From positions 124,001-188,000 of the forward strand of contig JAGBHM010000014.1 of NCBI GenBank assembly GCA_017935505.1: DNA of 64,000 nucleotides, given 5' to 3'. The notes beneath the pieces are model-generated. The model did not search any database, had not been told where the DNA came from, and saw nothing but the letters and a program-made list of their open reading frames with translations. Both the position numbers and the translations under genes were made by a program. Shown here piece after piece: positions 34,770-44,645 of the stretch. This DNA is from Bacteroidales bacterium. GTDB lineage: Bacteria > Bacteroidota > Bacteroidia > Bacteroidales > UBA932. How positions within the stretch are numbered: position 1 is the first letter of the stretch; each line of letters opens with the position of its first letter.

Positions 34770-37094
34770 ATGAAAAAATCAATATTATTGTTTGTATATC
34801 TGTTGGTTGCAGTATTTGCAACTGCGCAGGATTTTAAAGGAAAAGTATTTTTTGTAAATGCCGACGGCGAAAAGGAGCCTGCCGGATTTGCCACTGTAAT
34901 CTGTGTGGAGACAAGGCAGACTGCCGAGGCTGATATTGATGGAAATTTTGAGTTCAAGAAGATAAAGGGCGAGAATGTGACAATGATCGCGTCATTTATA
35001 GGATATACACGCGACACATTGTTGTACAGACCTGGCATAACATACCATGAGTTTAACTTGCATGATGAGAACGAGCTTAATGCTCTTGTGGTGACCGGAC
35101 GTCAGGATGCAAACTATCTCTCAAAGACGGCGGCTATCCGCACCGAGGTGATTACTGCAGCCGGTCTTTGCAAAATGGCATGCTGTAACTTGGCAGAGAG
35201 CTTCGAAAATTCTGCAAGTGTGAGCGTTGGCTATTCAGATGCAGTTTCCGGTGCAAAACAGATCAAATTGTTGGGTCTGTCGGGTACATATGTACAGATG
35301 CTGGATGAGAACAAACCTATTATGAGAGGCTTGGCTTCTCCATTCGGATTGTCATACATTCCGGGTCAATGGTTGGAGAGCATCCAGATTGCCAAGGGCC
35401 CATCTTCTGTTATCAACGGTCTTGAAGGTCTCACAGGCCTTATAAATATGGAGCACCGTAAACCTACTGCAGAGAACCCTCTGTTTGTAAACTTGTTTAT
35501 GAGTGATGAACTTATGTTCGAGGGTAATATCGCTTCATCATTGCAGTTGAACGACAAATGGAGCACAGTTATAATGGCACATGCCTCTGCAGGTACAAAG
35601 GACCATGATATGAACAAAGATGGATTCAAGGATGAGCCTCTTAAGCAGCACTTCAATTTTGACAACCGCTGGTTGTATAATGCAGGTCCTGACGGTGTTC
35701 AGGTAAGGTTTGGAGTGAAAGCATTCAGCGATGAGAGGATTGGTGGACAGATGGCTTATGAAAAAGGTATGAATGACCATGGCCCTTATGAGGGTTACAA
35801 AAACAATATCTGGGGCTCTGAAATCAATAACTCAGGTATCGACGGTTATTTGAAGGTGGGCATACCTTTTACAGAGGGAGGTGTCGAGAGCTTGGCTATG
35901 GTAGCAACTTATTCTTATTATAATATGGATGCCAGTTATGGTACAAAATATTATAAAGGATACCAGAATATGGCATATATCAATGCTATGTACCAGAATC
36001 AGAACGATGAGAACCATCACTATACATTCGGTATTGCCGGACAGTATGACGGTATCCATGAGGATTTCAGAGAGATGGTCATAGATTTTGACAAATATTC
36101 AGCCAGAGTGTACAATGGTGGTGGAGAGCTGTTTAAAGGACGCGATGACAAGATGATTGGTGTTTATGGTGAGTATACCTACACAAATGAGAAACTTACA
36201 GCAGTCATAGGCCTCAGGGGTGACTACCACTCGCAAGGTGGCTGGGTATTCGGACCTAGGGCAAATGTGAAGTATTCATTTACAGATGATCTGATTGTGC
36301 GTGTTACAGGAGGAAGGGGCCTCAGACATGCAAATATCATTGCAGACAATCTTGGCCTACTCTCTTCCGGACGCCACATCTTTGTTGAGGAGGAGATAAA
36401 GATGGAGGATGCATGGACATTTGGTGGTAATATCACACAATACTTCAAATGGGGAGAGAGCGAAAACTCCTATTTGAGTTTCGACTATTTCCGTTCAAGC
36501 TTCAACAGCCAGCTTGTTGTAGACTGGGATAAAGACTATATTACTGGTTCAAACAAGAATAATGTCTATGTTTACAATTGCGACGGACGCTCTTTTACCG
36601 ATACATATCAGGTAGACTTGTCGGTGGAGCCTTTCAAAGGATTTACTGCAATTGCAACATTCCGTTATACCAAGGCAAAAGTTGAGATGGATGGACAGGG
36701 CCTTGTAGACCGTCCTTTGATGAGCAAATATAAAGGAGTGCTTAATATACAGTATGCGACAAACCTTAACAAATGGACATTTGATGTTACCGGTCAGCTG
36801 AATGGCCCGGCTCCTCTTCCTCAGTTTATGGGTGGCGGTGAGTCTGAGGTTTATCCTATGTTCTTTGCTCAGGTTACCAAGAAGTTCAAAGGACTCGATA
36901 TCTATGTGGGTGTTGAGAATATCGGAAACTATATTCAGGAGAATGCTATCCTTATCAATAATGGTGATGGATTGCAGGGAATCAAACCTGGAGACAATGC
37001 ATTCGATAACAGCTTCAACGCTTCAATGGTTTGGGGTCCGCTTATGGGTAGAAAATTCTACGGTGGAATCAGACTTACTTTGTGGAAAAAATAG
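34770..37094 (+). CDS. TonB-dependent receptor, probable metal or metallophore transporter
   Basis: The 774-residue protein has a signal peptide of about 19 residues (ending FATAQ). A carboxypeptidase-regulatory-like domain spans about 20-100, a plug domain follows from about 110 (LNALVVTGRQDANYLSKTAAIRTEVI), then a 22-strand barrel ends GGIRLTLWKK. Length is short for SusC proteins and no SusD follows, so glycan uptake is unlikely. The plug contains CKMACCNLAESFENS with three Cys near residue 137, which is uncommon. Between two Cys-rich exported proteins it is most simply read as a metal importer. The substrate is not shown by sequence. Confidence 0.87.
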   Translation: MKKSILLFVYLLVAVFATAQDFKGKVFFVNADGEKEPAGFATVICVETRQTAEADIDGNFEFKKIKGENVTMIASFIGYTRDTLLYRPGITYHEFNLHDENELNALVVTGRQDANYLSKTAAIRTEVITAAGLCKMACCNLAESFENSASVSVGYSDAVSGAKQIKLLGLSGTYVQMLDENKPIMRGLASPFGLSYIPGQWLESIQIAKGPSSVINGLEGLTGLINMEHRKPTAENPLFVNLFMSDELMFEGNIASSLQLNDKWSTVIMAHASAGTKDHDMNKDGFKDEPLKQHFNFDNRWLYNAGPDGVQVRFGVKAFSDERIGGQMAYEKGMNDHGPYEGYKNNIWGSEINNSGIDGYLKVGIPFTEGGVESLAMVATYSYYNMDASYGTKYYKGYQNMAYINAMYQNQNDENHHYTFGIAGQYDGIHEDFREMVIDFDKYSARVYNGGGELFKGRDDKMIGVYGEYTYTNEKLTAVIGLRGDYHSQGGWVFGPRANVKYSFTDDLIVRVTGGRGLRHANIIADNLGLLSSGRHIFVEEEIKMEDAWTFGGNITQYFKWGESENSYLSFDYFRSSFNSQLVVDWDKDYITGSNKNNVYVYNCDGRSFTDTYQVDLSVEPFKGFTAIATFRYTKAKVEMDGQGLVDRPLMSKYKGVLNIQYATNLNKWTFDVTGQLNGPAPLPQFMGGGESEVYPMFFAQVTKKFKGLDIYVGVENIGNYIQENAILINNGDGLQGIKPGDNAFDNSFNASMVWGPLMGRKFYGGIRLTLWKK

Positions 37095-37130
37095 TAAAAT
37101 TTGATATTAACAACTAAATAACAAAAGATT

Positions 37131-37451
37131 ATGAAAGCATTAAGAATTTTTACAGCCATTGTAGTTGCTGTTCTTACACTATCATTGTCGGCTCAAGCCC
37201 AAAACAAGAAAAAAGCTCCTAAATATGAGGAGGTTACTTTTTCAGCACATATCCACTGCAACAATTGCAAAGCAAAATGTGATGCAGCTCTTCCTTACAT
37301 CAAAGGAGTAAAGGATGTTAAAGTTAGCGTGGAGGAGCAAACTGTATGGTTCAAATACGACCCTACAAAAGTTACCAAACAGAAACTTGGTGCAGAGCTT
37401 GCAGAGCTGGGATATCCTGGAAAAGAGATTGTGAAAGAGGAGAAAAAATAG
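37131..37451 (+). CDS. Exported heavy-metal-associated (HMA) domain protein
   Basis: The 106-residue protein has a signal peptide (cleavage near LSAQAQ, residue 23), a Lys-rich linker and an HMA domain at about residues 34-100. The metal loop reads HIHCNNCKAKC: the CxxC pair is kept and the usual Gly-Met before it is His-Ile-His. The fold pattern continues with VKDVKVSVEEQTVWFKYDP and AELAELGYPGKEI. It would carry Cu, Zn or a similar ion in the periplasm. It lies 36 bases after the TonB receptor, and an intrinsic terminator follows. Confidence 0.88.
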   Translation: MKALRIFTAIVVAVLTLSLSAQAQNKKKAPKYEEVTFSAHIHCNNCKAKCDAALPYIKGVKDVKVSVEEQTVWFKYDPTKVTKQKLGAELAELGYPGKEIVKEEKK

Positions 37452-37474
37452 TTTTACAATAAATAGCAAGGAGA

Positions 37475-37508
37475 GGAGAGGACCTACATTTGGGTTCTCT
37501 CCTTTTTT
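37475..37508 (+). terminator. Intrinsic terminator after the HMA gene
   Basis: GGAGAGGACC pairs with GGTTCTCTCC (37493-37502) around a short loop and is followed by six T. It closes the metal-handling set. Confidence 0.85.
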
Positions 37509-37570
37509 AGTATCTGAAAACTTAGTACATTTGCACTTTATTGGTATTTACGGCAGAATAAACTCGATAT

Positions 37571-40063
37571 ATGAAGATCAGAAAGTTTTTATTGGCAATA
37601 TTGTTGTTCCTATATGTGCAGGTTGCCTTTGCACAACAGTGGATAAGGGTAAATCAGCTCGGATATTTGCCTGAAGATAAAAAGGTTGCAGTATTCATCT
37701 CAACACAGGAGGTCCCAGAAGACAATTTTGTTGTGTGCAATGCAATTACCAATCATATTGTCTATAAAGCTCCGGCCAAAGCTGCTGCCGATGCAGGCAA
37801 ATGGGGGATGAAGAGTGCCTTCAGACTTGATTTTTCAGAACTTTCCGATGAAGGCGGATACTATATTGCATTCAACAATGCCAAATCACCTGTTTTCAAG
37901 ATTTCGGCAGATGCCTACGATGGCGCAGCCGACTATCTCCTTGTATACATGAGACAGCAGAGATGTGGCTACAATCCCTATAATGATGCGCATTGCCATC
38001 AACACGACGGTTATATAGTGGATCATCCCACACGCAGCGGAGAGAAGATTGATGTGACCGGAGGCTGGCACGATGCAACAGATTATCTGCAATACCTTAC
38101 AACCTCTGCAACTGCTACATACCACCTGATGTTCGCCTATATGCAGCAGGAAGACAAATCTATCTTTAAGGATGAATACGATGCAAAGGGAAAACCTGGA
38201 GCCAATGGAATCGCTGATATCCTTGATGAGGCAAGATGGGGATTGGAATGGATGATGAAGATGAATCCTGAGGATAAGGTAATGTTCAATCAGATTGCCG
38301 ATGACAGGGACCATGCAGGATTCAGAGTACCATATAAAGATAGTGTGGATTATGGTTGGGGACCTGGAAAAGGAAGACCTGTCTATTTTGTTACAGGAAA
38401 ACCGCAAGGCCTTGGCAAATGGATCAACCGTACAACTGGAGTTGCATCAACTGCAGGCAAATTTGCATCAACATTTGCCATGGGAACATCTGTATTCAAG
38501 GATATCGATGCAGGTTTTGCAGAGCAGATGATGGTAAAGGCAGAGCAGGCATACCGCTTTGCAGAAGAGGTTCCTGGCAATACGCAGACTGCATGTCTGG
38601 TATCTCCATATTTTTATGAAGAGGATACATATACAGATGATATAGAGCTGGCTGCGACTTCGATGTATAATCTCACAAAAAATGGTGAATGGCTTAAAAA
38701 AGCAGATTATTGGGGAGAACTTGAACCTGTTTCACCATGGATGGAGCTGGGCAGGGGACGCCATTACCAGTTTTATCCATTCATAAATCTGGGCCATTAT
38801 TATCTTGCTGCCTCTGAAAATCCCCAACTGGCATCGAAATACAGGGAGTTCATGAGGCAGGGTCTGGAGTATTTGAGAAAGAGGGCCGGCAATGATCCTT
38901 TTATGAATGGAATACCTTATATCTGGTGTTCGAACAATCTCACCTCTGCTGCAATAACCCAGGCAAGGCTCTATAACCTGATTACAGGTGATGAGACCTA
39001 TCTGGAGATGGAGACTGCATTGAGGGACTGGCTCCTTGGTTGCAATCCTTGGGGAACAACAATGATTGTTGGATATCCTGCAGGCGGAAGTGATGTCCCT
39101 ATGTGGCCTCACTCATCTTATACAGTTGTGAGCGGAGATATTACCTATGGAGGTCTTGTCGACGGCCCCGTATACAGGACTGTATTTGAGGAGAGGGCTG
39201 GCAAATCACTTACTAAACCTGATGAATTTGAAGTTTTTAATAATGGAATAGCGGTGTATCATGATGATATAGGAGACTATGCCAGTAATGAGCCGACTAT
39301 GGATGGTACGGCAGGTCTTGCATACTACTTTGCAGCAATGGAGAATGCCGGAAAGAGACAAAAAGGGCTTGCGGTATTGAAGGATAAATATGGTGCTGTT
39401 ATCAGGGTTGAACCGGACAAAAAGAATATCTATTTGGTTTTTACAGCAGATTCAATGTTTCAGGGAGGTGCCAAAATCCTCTCTACATTGAAGAAGGAGA
39501 GGATAAAAGGCTCATTTTTCCTTACCGGCAATTGCCTGAGGATGGCAGAGCATGCAGATCTGATAAAGAATATAATTAAGCATGGTCATTATGTAGGTGG
39601 TCATTCCGACAAGCATCTGCTCTATTCTCCATGGGAGAAGAGGGATTCCATGCTTGTGAGCAGGGTTGAAATTATGGAGGATCTGAAGGCAAATGCACAG
39701 GCCCTTGCCGAATTTGGAGTAGATTTTGAAGACTCAAGATGGTTCCTGCCTCCTTATGAATATTACAATGAGGAGTGTGTTGACATTATTGAAAATATGG
39801 GTTATAAAGTGTTGAACTATACACCGGGTACTGCAACGCCAGCCGATTATACAACCCCTTCGATGAAGAATTACCAGCCGTCGCAAAAATTAATTGAAAA
39901 ATTATATAATTTTGAAAATGCATTAGGGTTAAACGGTGCTGTGTTGTTAATACATCCAGGGGTCAATGAGGAGCGTACCGACCGCCTTTACAACAGATTG
40001 GGTGAAATAATCCAGAATCTTAAGAAGAAGGGTTATACATTCAGATCGCTAAATGAACTCTAA
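37571..40063 (+). CDS. GH9 glycoside hydrolase fused to a C-terminal polysaccharide deacetylase-like domain
   Basis: The 830-residue protein has a signal peptide (cleavage near VAFAQ, residue 22) and a CelD_N-like Ig domain (about 23-110, starting WIRVNQLGYLP). The GH9 alpha/alpha barrel covers about 115-595, with GGWHDATDY near residue 164 and the catalytic-acid region SNEPTMDGTAGL near 573. A NodB-type deacetylase domain (about 610-830) ends it. It keeps HSDKH (metal site) and LLIHPG, but motif 1 reads TADS instead of TFDD, and RPPY reads FLPPY. GH9 includes endoglucanases and exo-glucosaminidases. Fusion to a deacetylase points to amino-sugar glycans such as chitin or peptidoglycan, as inference. 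Confidence 0.88.
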   Translation: MKIRKFLLAILLFLYVQVAFAQQWIRVNQLGYLPEDKKVAVFISTQEVPEDNFVVCNAITNHIVYKAPAKAAADAGKWGMKSAFRLDFSELSDEGGYYIAFNNAKSPVFKISADAYDGAADYLLVYMRQQRCGYNPYNDAHCHQHDGYIVDHPTRSGEKIDVTGGWHDATDYLQYLTTSATATYHLMFAYMQQEDKSIFKDEYDAKGKPGANGIADILDEARWGLEWMMKMNPEDKVMFNQIADDRDHAGFRVPYKDSVDYGWGPGKGRPVYFVTGKPQGLGKWINRTTGVASTAGKFASTFAMGTSVFKDIDAGFAEQMMVKAEQAYRFAEEVPGNTQTACLVSPYFYEEDTYTDDIELAATSMYNLTKNGEWLKKADYWGELEPVSPWMELGRGRHYQFYPFINLGHYYLAASENPQLASKYREFMRQGLEYLRKRAGNDPFMNGIPYIWCSNNLTSAAITQARLYNLITGDETYLEMETALRDWLLGCNPWGTTMIVGYPAGGSDVPMWPHSSYTVVSGDITYGGLVDGPVYRTVFEERAGKSLTKPDEFEVFNNGIAVYHDDIGDYASNEPTMDGTAGLAYYFAAMENAGKRQKGLAVLKDKYGAVIRVEPDKKNIYLVFTADSMFQGGAKILSTLKKERIKGSFFLTGNCLRMAEHADLIKNIIKHGHYVGGHSDKHLLYSPWEKRDSMLVSRVEIMEDLKANAQALAEFGVDFEDSRWFLPPYEYYNEECVDIIENMGYKVLNYTPGTATPADYTTPSMKNYQPSQKLIEKLYNFENALGLNGAVLLIHPGVNEERTDRLYNRLGEIIQNLKKKGYTFRSLNEL

Positions 40064-40078
40064 AGTAATTTGGAAACT

Positions 40079-40933
40079 ATGTACAAAATATTAAGGAAAG
40101 AATTTCTGAACCCTATAACTTGCCTTATGGAAGTGGAGGCTCCACGTGTGGCAAGAGCTGCAAAACCAGGGCAATTTCTTATAGTGAGGGCAACATCCGA
40201 TGGTGAGAGGGTCCCTCTTACTGTCTGTGATTATGACAGGGACAAGGGTACTGTAACTATTGTCATTCAAATAATAGGAGCATCCAGCAGGATTATCTGT
40301 TCTCTTGAAGAGGGCAGCTGTATGGCAGATGTTGTAGGACCATTGGGACAACCCTCTGAGTTCACGCATCAGAGCATTGAGCAGATTAAGGGCGAGCGCT
40401 ATATCTTTATAGCAGGAGGCTTGGGTGTTGCTCCGGTATATCCGCAGGCCAAATATCTTCATGACCTTGGTGCCAAGGTAGATATAATTATAGGTGCCAA
40501 AAATTCGGAACTTCTGATTCTGAAAGAGGAGATGGCCGCTGTTTGTGACAATCTTTACATCTGTACAGACGATGGCTCTGCAGGAGAGAAGGGACTTGTT
40601 ACCGAGATGCTGGCAAAACTTGTTGAAGGAGGAGAGAAATATACACAGGCCATAGCTATCGGTCCGATGATAATGATGAAATTTGTAACCCTCACCGCGA
40701 AAAAATATGATTTGCCGCTTGTGGTAAGTTTGAACACCCTGATGGTTGATGGTACCGGGATGTGTGGTGCCTGCAGGGTAACTATTGGTGGAAAAACCAA
40801 ATTTGCTTGTGTAGACGGTCCTGAATTTGATGCTTACCTTGTTGATTTTGATGAGGCAATGAGGCGTCAGGGCATGTATAGGACTCAAGAGTCTGAAAGA
40901 GATCATAAATGTAAAATTGGAATAGGCAAATAG
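40079..40933 (+). CDS. nfnA: NADH-dependent ferredoxin:NADP oxidoreductase small subunit (NfnA/SudB type)
   Basis: The 284-residue protein is a ferredoxin-NADP reductase-like flavoprotein. It has the FAD-binding RVPLTVCDYD region, the NAD-binding IFIAGGLGVAPVYP segment, and a C-terminal [2Fe-2S] site in DGTGMCGACRVTIGG plus the later FACVDGPEFD cysteine. With the next gene it matches Nfn, the electron-bifurcating transhydrogenase that couples NADH and reduced ferredoxin to NADP reduction. The same pair is also annotated as sulfide dehydrogenase or glutamate synthase-like. The ATG at 40079 is preferred over an in-frame TTG at 40070. The large subunit starts one base after the stop. Confidence 0.88.
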   Translation: MYKILRKEFLNPITCLMEVEAPRVARAAKPGQFLIVRATSDGERVPLTVCDYDRDKGTVTIVIQIIGASSRIICSLEEGSCMADVVGPLGQPSEFTHQSIEQIKGERYIFIAGGLGVAPVYPQAKYLHDLGAKVDIIIGAKNSELLILKEEMAAVCDNLYICTDDGSAGEKGLVTEMLAKLVEGGEKYTQAIAIGPMIMMKFVTLTAKKYDLPLVVSLNTLMVDGTGMCGACRVTIGGKTKFACVDGPEFDAYLVDFDEAMRRQGMYRTQESERDHKCKIGIGK

Positions 40934-40934
40934 T

Positions 40935-42323
40935 ATGGCAAACAAAATATCAAGAGTTCCTGTGAGAGAGCAGGATCCAAAGTTGAGAGCTACCAATTTT
41001 GACGAAGTGAGCTTTGGCTACAATAGAGAGGAGGCCATGCTGGAGGCTTCGCGCTGTTTGAATTGCAAAAAACCTGCATGTATGACTGCATGCCCTGTTT
41101 CGGTGAAGATACCATTCTTTATCCAGAAGGTGGCGGAAGGTGATTTTAAGGAGGCTGCACGCATCATTTCAATTGACAGTTCACTTCCTGCAGTATGTGG
41201 CAGGGTATGTCCTCAGGAGAGCCAGTGTGAAGGATCTTGTGTATTGGGTGTCAAAGGTGAGCCCGTTGCAATTGGAAAACTGGAGCGCTATGTAGCAGAC
41301 TGGAGTCGTGAAAATGGTGTGAAATTTACTGATAAAGCACCTGCAAACGGTGTGAAAATAGCAGTGGCCGGCAGCGGTCCTGCAGGTCTTGCATGTGCAA
41401 GTGACCTTGCAAAGATGGGTTACGATGTAACCATATTTGAGGGTCTGCACAAGGCCGGAGGTGTATTGGAATATGGTATACCTGAGTTCAGATTACCCAA
41501 AGAGAAGGTTGTTGCTGCAGAGGTGGCCAATGTAAAGGCACTGGGAGTGAAAATTGAGACAAATGTGGTTGTGGGCAGAACTGTTACCGTTGATGAACTC
41601 TTTGATCAGGAGGGATTCAAGGCTGTATTCATAGCACAAGGAGCCGGATTTCCAAAATTTATGAACATCCCTGGCGAAAATCTCAATGGTGTAGTCTCTG
41701 CAAATGAGTTCCTTACAAGAAATAATCTGATGCAGGCATATAAAGCTGATTCCCAGACTCCAATATATGTAGGTGAGAGTGTTTGTGTTGTGGGTGGCGG
41801 AAATGTGGCAATGGATGCTGCAAGAACAGCACTGAGACTCGGAGCAAAGAGTGTGAAGATTGTATATAGAAGAACTGAGAAAGAGCTTCCTGCAAGAGCT
41901 GAGGAGGTTCACCATGCAAAGGAGGAGGGAGTGGAGTTCTGCTTCCTTACAAATCCGGTGGAGGTAACTGCAGATGACAAGGGTTGGGTAAAGGGTCTCA
42001 AATGTGAAAAGATGCAGTTGGGAGAGGCCGATGCCAGCGGAAGACGTTCCCCTGAACCAACCGGAGAATTTATTGAAATAGAGACAAATACTGTAATAAT
42101 GTCATTGGGTACAGTTCCCAATCCTCTGATAGCGGCAACAACTCCGGGTCTGGAGAGAAACCGTAAAGGCGGAATAGATGCTACAGATGATGGCGTAACA
42201 TCCCGTAAAGGCGTTTTTGCCGGAGGTGATGCGGTTACAGGCGCTGCAACCGTAATTCTGGCAATGGGAGCCGGTAGAAAGGCTGCCAAAACAATAGATG
42301 AATATATTAAAAGTTTGAAATAG
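40935..42323 (+). CDS. nfnB: Nfn large subunit / GltD-like NADPH oxidoreductase
   Basis: The 462-residue protein has an N-terminal Fe-S domain with [20 protein letters not shown] and [16 protein letters not shown], the two-cluster pattern of GltD and NfnB. Two Rossmann folds follow: [19 protein letters not shown] for FAD, and [19 protein letters not shown] for NADPH. No glutamate synthase large subunit is nearby, and the gene is paired with nfnA. A bifurcating NADPH:ferredoxin function is therefore the better reading than glutamate synthase. hisS begins one base after its stop. Confidence 0.88.
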   Translation: MANKISRVPVREQDPKLRATNFDEVSFGYNREEAMLEASRCLNCKKPACMTACPVSVKIPFFIQKVAEGDFKEAARIISIDSSLPAVCGRVCPQESQCEGSCVLGVKGEPVAIGKLERYVADWSRENGVKFTDKAPANGVKIAVAGSGPAGLACASDLAKMGYDVTIFEGLHKAGGVLEYGIPEFRLPKEKVVAAEVANVKALGVKIETNVVVGRTVTVDELFDQEGFKAVFIAQGAGFPKFMNIPGENLNGVVSANEFLTRNNLMQAYKADSQTPIYVGESVCVVGGGNVAMDAARTALRLGAKSVKIVYRRTEKELPARAEEVHHAKEEGVEFCFLTNPVEVTADDKGWVKGLKCEKMQLGEADASGRRSPEPTGEFIEIETNTVIMSLGTVPNPLIAATTPGLERNRKGGIDATDDGVTSRKGVFAGGDAVTGAATVILAMGAGRKAAKTIDEYIKSLK

Positions 42324-42324
42324 A

Positions 42325-43686
42325 ATGGCACAGAAACCAAGCATACCAAAGGGTACAAGGGATTTTGGACCTGCAGAGATGGCAGGAAGAAATTATATAT
42401 TTGATACAATCAGATCTGTATTCAAAAAATATGGATTCAACCCATTGGAGACTCCAGCTATGGAGAATCTCTCGACATTGCTGGGAAAATATGGAGATGA
42501 GGGGGACAAACTTCTCTTCAAGGTGCTCAACTCCGGAGATGCTTTTGCAAAAGTGGAGCCTGAGATGTTGCAGAACAGCAATTCACTCTCTCTTAAAGTG
42601 TGTGAAAAGGGTCTGAGATATGATTTGACAGTTCCTTTTGCCCGTTTTGTGGTGCAGCATCAGAATGAACTTACATTCCCATTCAAGAGGTACCAGATAC
42701 AGCCTGTGTGGAGGGCCGACCGTCCGCAGAAGGGCCGTTACCGCGAGTTCTACCAGTGTGATGTGGATGTTATCGGAAGCAAGTCGCTCATAAATGAGCT
42801 GGAGCTTGTGCAGATTGTTGATGAGGTATTTGCAAAGTTTGGTGTGAATGTATGTATAAAGATCAACAACAGAAAGGTTCTGTCGGGTCTTAGTGAAATT
42901 ATAGGGCATCCCGACAAACTAGTTGACATTACTGTAGCCATCGACAAAATAGACAAGATTGGTCTCGACGCTGTAAAGGCGGAGTTGAGGGAGAGGGGTA
43001 TTGATGAGCAGGGTATCAATACAATAGAGCCGGTTTTGTTGCTGCAGGGAACATCTGCAGAGAAGATCTCAAAGATGAAGGAGATTCTTGCCTCATCTGA
43101 GACAGGCATGAAGGGTATTGCTGAGTTGGAGGAGCTCTTCGGCCTCATAGAGACTGCAGGTATCAGACAGGAAGTTGAGATAGATCTCTCTCTGGCACGT
43201 GGCCTTAACTATTATACAGGTGCTATATTTGAGGTGAAGGCAAAAGATTTTGCAATTGGAAGCATTTGTGGTGGTGGCCGATACGACGACCTTACCGGAA
43301 TTTTCGGCCTTCCTAACATGAGTGGCGTGGGAATATCTTTTGGCGCCGACAGAATTTATGATGTTCTCCAAGGCCTTGAAAAGTTCCCTAAAGATGCAAT
43401 CGAGAGCACAAAAATCCTCTTCTCGAATATGGGTGATGCAGAGGTGAAATACTCTTTGCCTGTAATTGCAAAATTGAGGGCAGAGGGAATAAACTGTGAA
43501 ATATATCCCGACAACACCAAACTGAAAAAGCAGTTCGACTATGCAACCAAGAAGGGGATACCTTACTTTGCAATTGTTGGAGAAGAGGAGATTTCAGAGG
43601 GTGCAGTCAATGTGAAAAACCTCGAAACAGGAGAGCAGACAAAGTTGGAAATTGCCGCCATTGCCGGATTTTTGAAAGAAAATTAG
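42325..43686 (+). CDS. hisS: Histidyl-tRNA synthetase
   Basis: HisS charges tRNA-His. The 453-residue class II enzyme begins [12 protein letters not shown], has motif 2 ([26 protein letters not shown]), the HisA motif [14 protein letters not shown], motif 3 ([12 protein letters not shown]) and the C-terminal anticodon domain. It directly follows nfnB, although the functions are unrelated. No terminator is visible before the tRNA gene, which has its own promoter. Confidence 0.97.
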   Translation: MAQKPSIPKGTRDFGPAEMAGRNYIFDTIRSVFKKYGFNPLETPAMENLSTLLGKYGDEGDKLLFKVLNSGDAFAKVEPEMLQNSNSLSLKVCEKGLRYDLTVPFARFVVQHQNELTFPFKRYQIQPVWRADRPQKGRYREFYQCDVDVIGSKSLINELELVQIVDEVFAKFGVNVCIKINNRKVLSGLSEIIGHPDKLVDITVAIDKIDKIGLDAVKAELRERGIDEQGINTIEPVLLLQGTSAEKISKMKEILASSETGMKGIAELEELFGLIETAGIRQEVEIDLSLARGLNYYTGAIFEVKAKDFAIGSICGGGRYDDLTGIFGLPNMSGVGISFGADRIYDVLQGLEKFPKDAIESTKILFSNMGDAEVKYSLPVIAKLRAEGINCEIYPDNTKLKKQFDYATKKGIPYFAIVGEEEISEGAVNVKNLETGEQTKLEIAAIAGFLKEN

Positions 43687-43704
43687 CGATAATTTTAAAA
43701 TAAA

Positions 43705-43736
43705 TTTGGATTGTAAAGATATTCCCGTTATCTTTG
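43705..43736 (+). promoter_or_regulatory. Promoter of the initiator tRNA gene
   Basis: TTTG (43705-43708) is followed after 20 bases by TATCTTTG (43729-43736), a perfect Bacteroidota promoter ending 14 bases before the tRNA. Confidence 0.75.
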
Positions 43737-43750
43737 CAGTCCAATTACAT

Positions 43751-43823
<73 letters not shown>

Positions 43824-43827
43824 CTAC

Positions 43828-43859
43828 AAAGGACAAATCGCAAGGTTTGTCCTTTTTTT
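43828..43859 (+). terminator. Intrinsic terminator after the tRNA
   Basis: AAAGGACAAA (43828-43837) pairs perfectly with TTTGTCCTTT (43846-43855) and a T-run follows, five bases beyond the tRNA. Confidence 0.9.
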
Positions 43860-44289
43860 GTTTCATTGGCTCAGTAATCGGTAATTTCTTCGTTAGACGA
43901 GCTCCTCGTTCTCCTTCCATTCAAATGCCTTCCGTAGAATCTTCTCTCCAGCCATCGGTGCGGAATTGGTTCTTCTGCCGATGACCACCATCCGGGTCAG
44001 TGTCATTGTGTCAGTCGTTGCAAGCATCGTGTCCATATAAGTAGGGTAAAAATGATTACTACCTGGACGATAATATGTACCTTTCTTTGGATCTACAGTG
44101 CATTTGAAAATCTTTGGTCAGTATTATTATTACGGGAACCTGAAAGCCCTCTGTGACCACTGGAACAAGGATGCCCTCGGGGTGGGGTACGCCTATCTCC
44201 GGAACTACGGAATCAGTGAAGATAATCCCTTCCGGAATGCCAAGTGCGTAATTCGTAAGGGATTACTATTGACTTCGCCAAAAAAGTAG
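43860..44289 (+). other. Decayed region after the tRNA with gene remnants
   Basis: This stretch has no convincing complete gene. On the minus strand, 43893-44117 is open for 75 codons without a start at its head, bounded by TGA upstream and TAA at the end. It reads as ordinary protein (TYYRPGSNHFYPTYMDTML). On the plus strand, 44098-44289 codes for 63 residues that also look protein-like (YGNLKALCDHWNKDALGVGY) and end near the next promoter. The sequence is more GC-rich than its surroundings. Placement just past a tRNA suggests leftovers of an integrated element. I found no repeat of the tRNA end to mark a boundary. Confidence 0.45.
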
Positions 44290-44297
44290 TATATTTG
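44269..44297 (+). promoter_or_regulatory. Promoter of the 74-residue membrane protein gene
   Basis: TTG (44269-44271) is followed after 18 bases by TATATTTG (44290-44297), a TAnnTTTG match 23 bases ahead of the ATG. Confidence 0.6.
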
Positions 44298-44319
44298 GGT
44301 CGATAAATCGAAATTTGAT

Positions 44320-44544
44320 ATGAAAGAGTACTTCCTGAAATCAATCATTACTGCACTTGTATTCATCGGAATCTCAATAGCATTCGATGCCATCTTCAAT
44401 GAGATTGACATTATTTGGAAATACTTGATTAATGGCGTGCTATTCGGCTTTCTCTACGAAGGATGGTGGCATTTTTATCAAAAGGGTGTTTTCTCCAAAG
44501 ATAAGATATTGTCCCTTTTCAAGAAAAAAGATTCAAGCAAGTAA
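44320..44544 (+). CDS. Small two-helix membrane protein, unknown function
   Basis: The 74-residue protein has two predicted membrane segments (about 7-27 and 33-52, separated by the acidic NEIDIIW turn) and a basic C-terminal tail ending KKKDSSK, probably cytoplasmic. I do not recognise a family. It has its own promoter and its own terminator, so it is a complete single-gene unit. It sits just beyond the decayed tract after the tRNA and may belong to the same past insertion. Confidence 0.7.
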   Translation: MKEYFLKSIITALVFIGISIAFDAIFNEIDIIWKYLINGVLFGFLYEGWWHFYQKGVFSKDKILSLFKKKDSSK

Positions 44545-44580
44545 ATTCGAATTTATCGAGCAGTTTAACATAAAATGATA

Positions 44581-44620
44581 AGGTGGTACATCAAGTGACG
44601 GTGTGCCATCTCTTTTTTTT
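44581..44620 (+). terminator. Intrinsic terminator of the small membrane protein gene
   Basis: AGGTGGTACA (44581-44590) pairs with TGTGCCATCT (44602-44611), ten pairs with two G-T, followed by eight T. Confidence 0.85.
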
Positions 44621-44645
44621 GTATATTCGTGGTAATTATAAACTG

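Noticed and set aside
40091..40996. 301-codon minus-strand frame
   Set aside because: Entirely opposite nfnA and the start of nfnB, which have full motif support.
44098..44289. 63-codon plus-strand frame as an intact gene
   Set aside because: Protein-like but without a start signal, overlapped by the next promoter and by a minus-strand frame. Kept only as a remnant.
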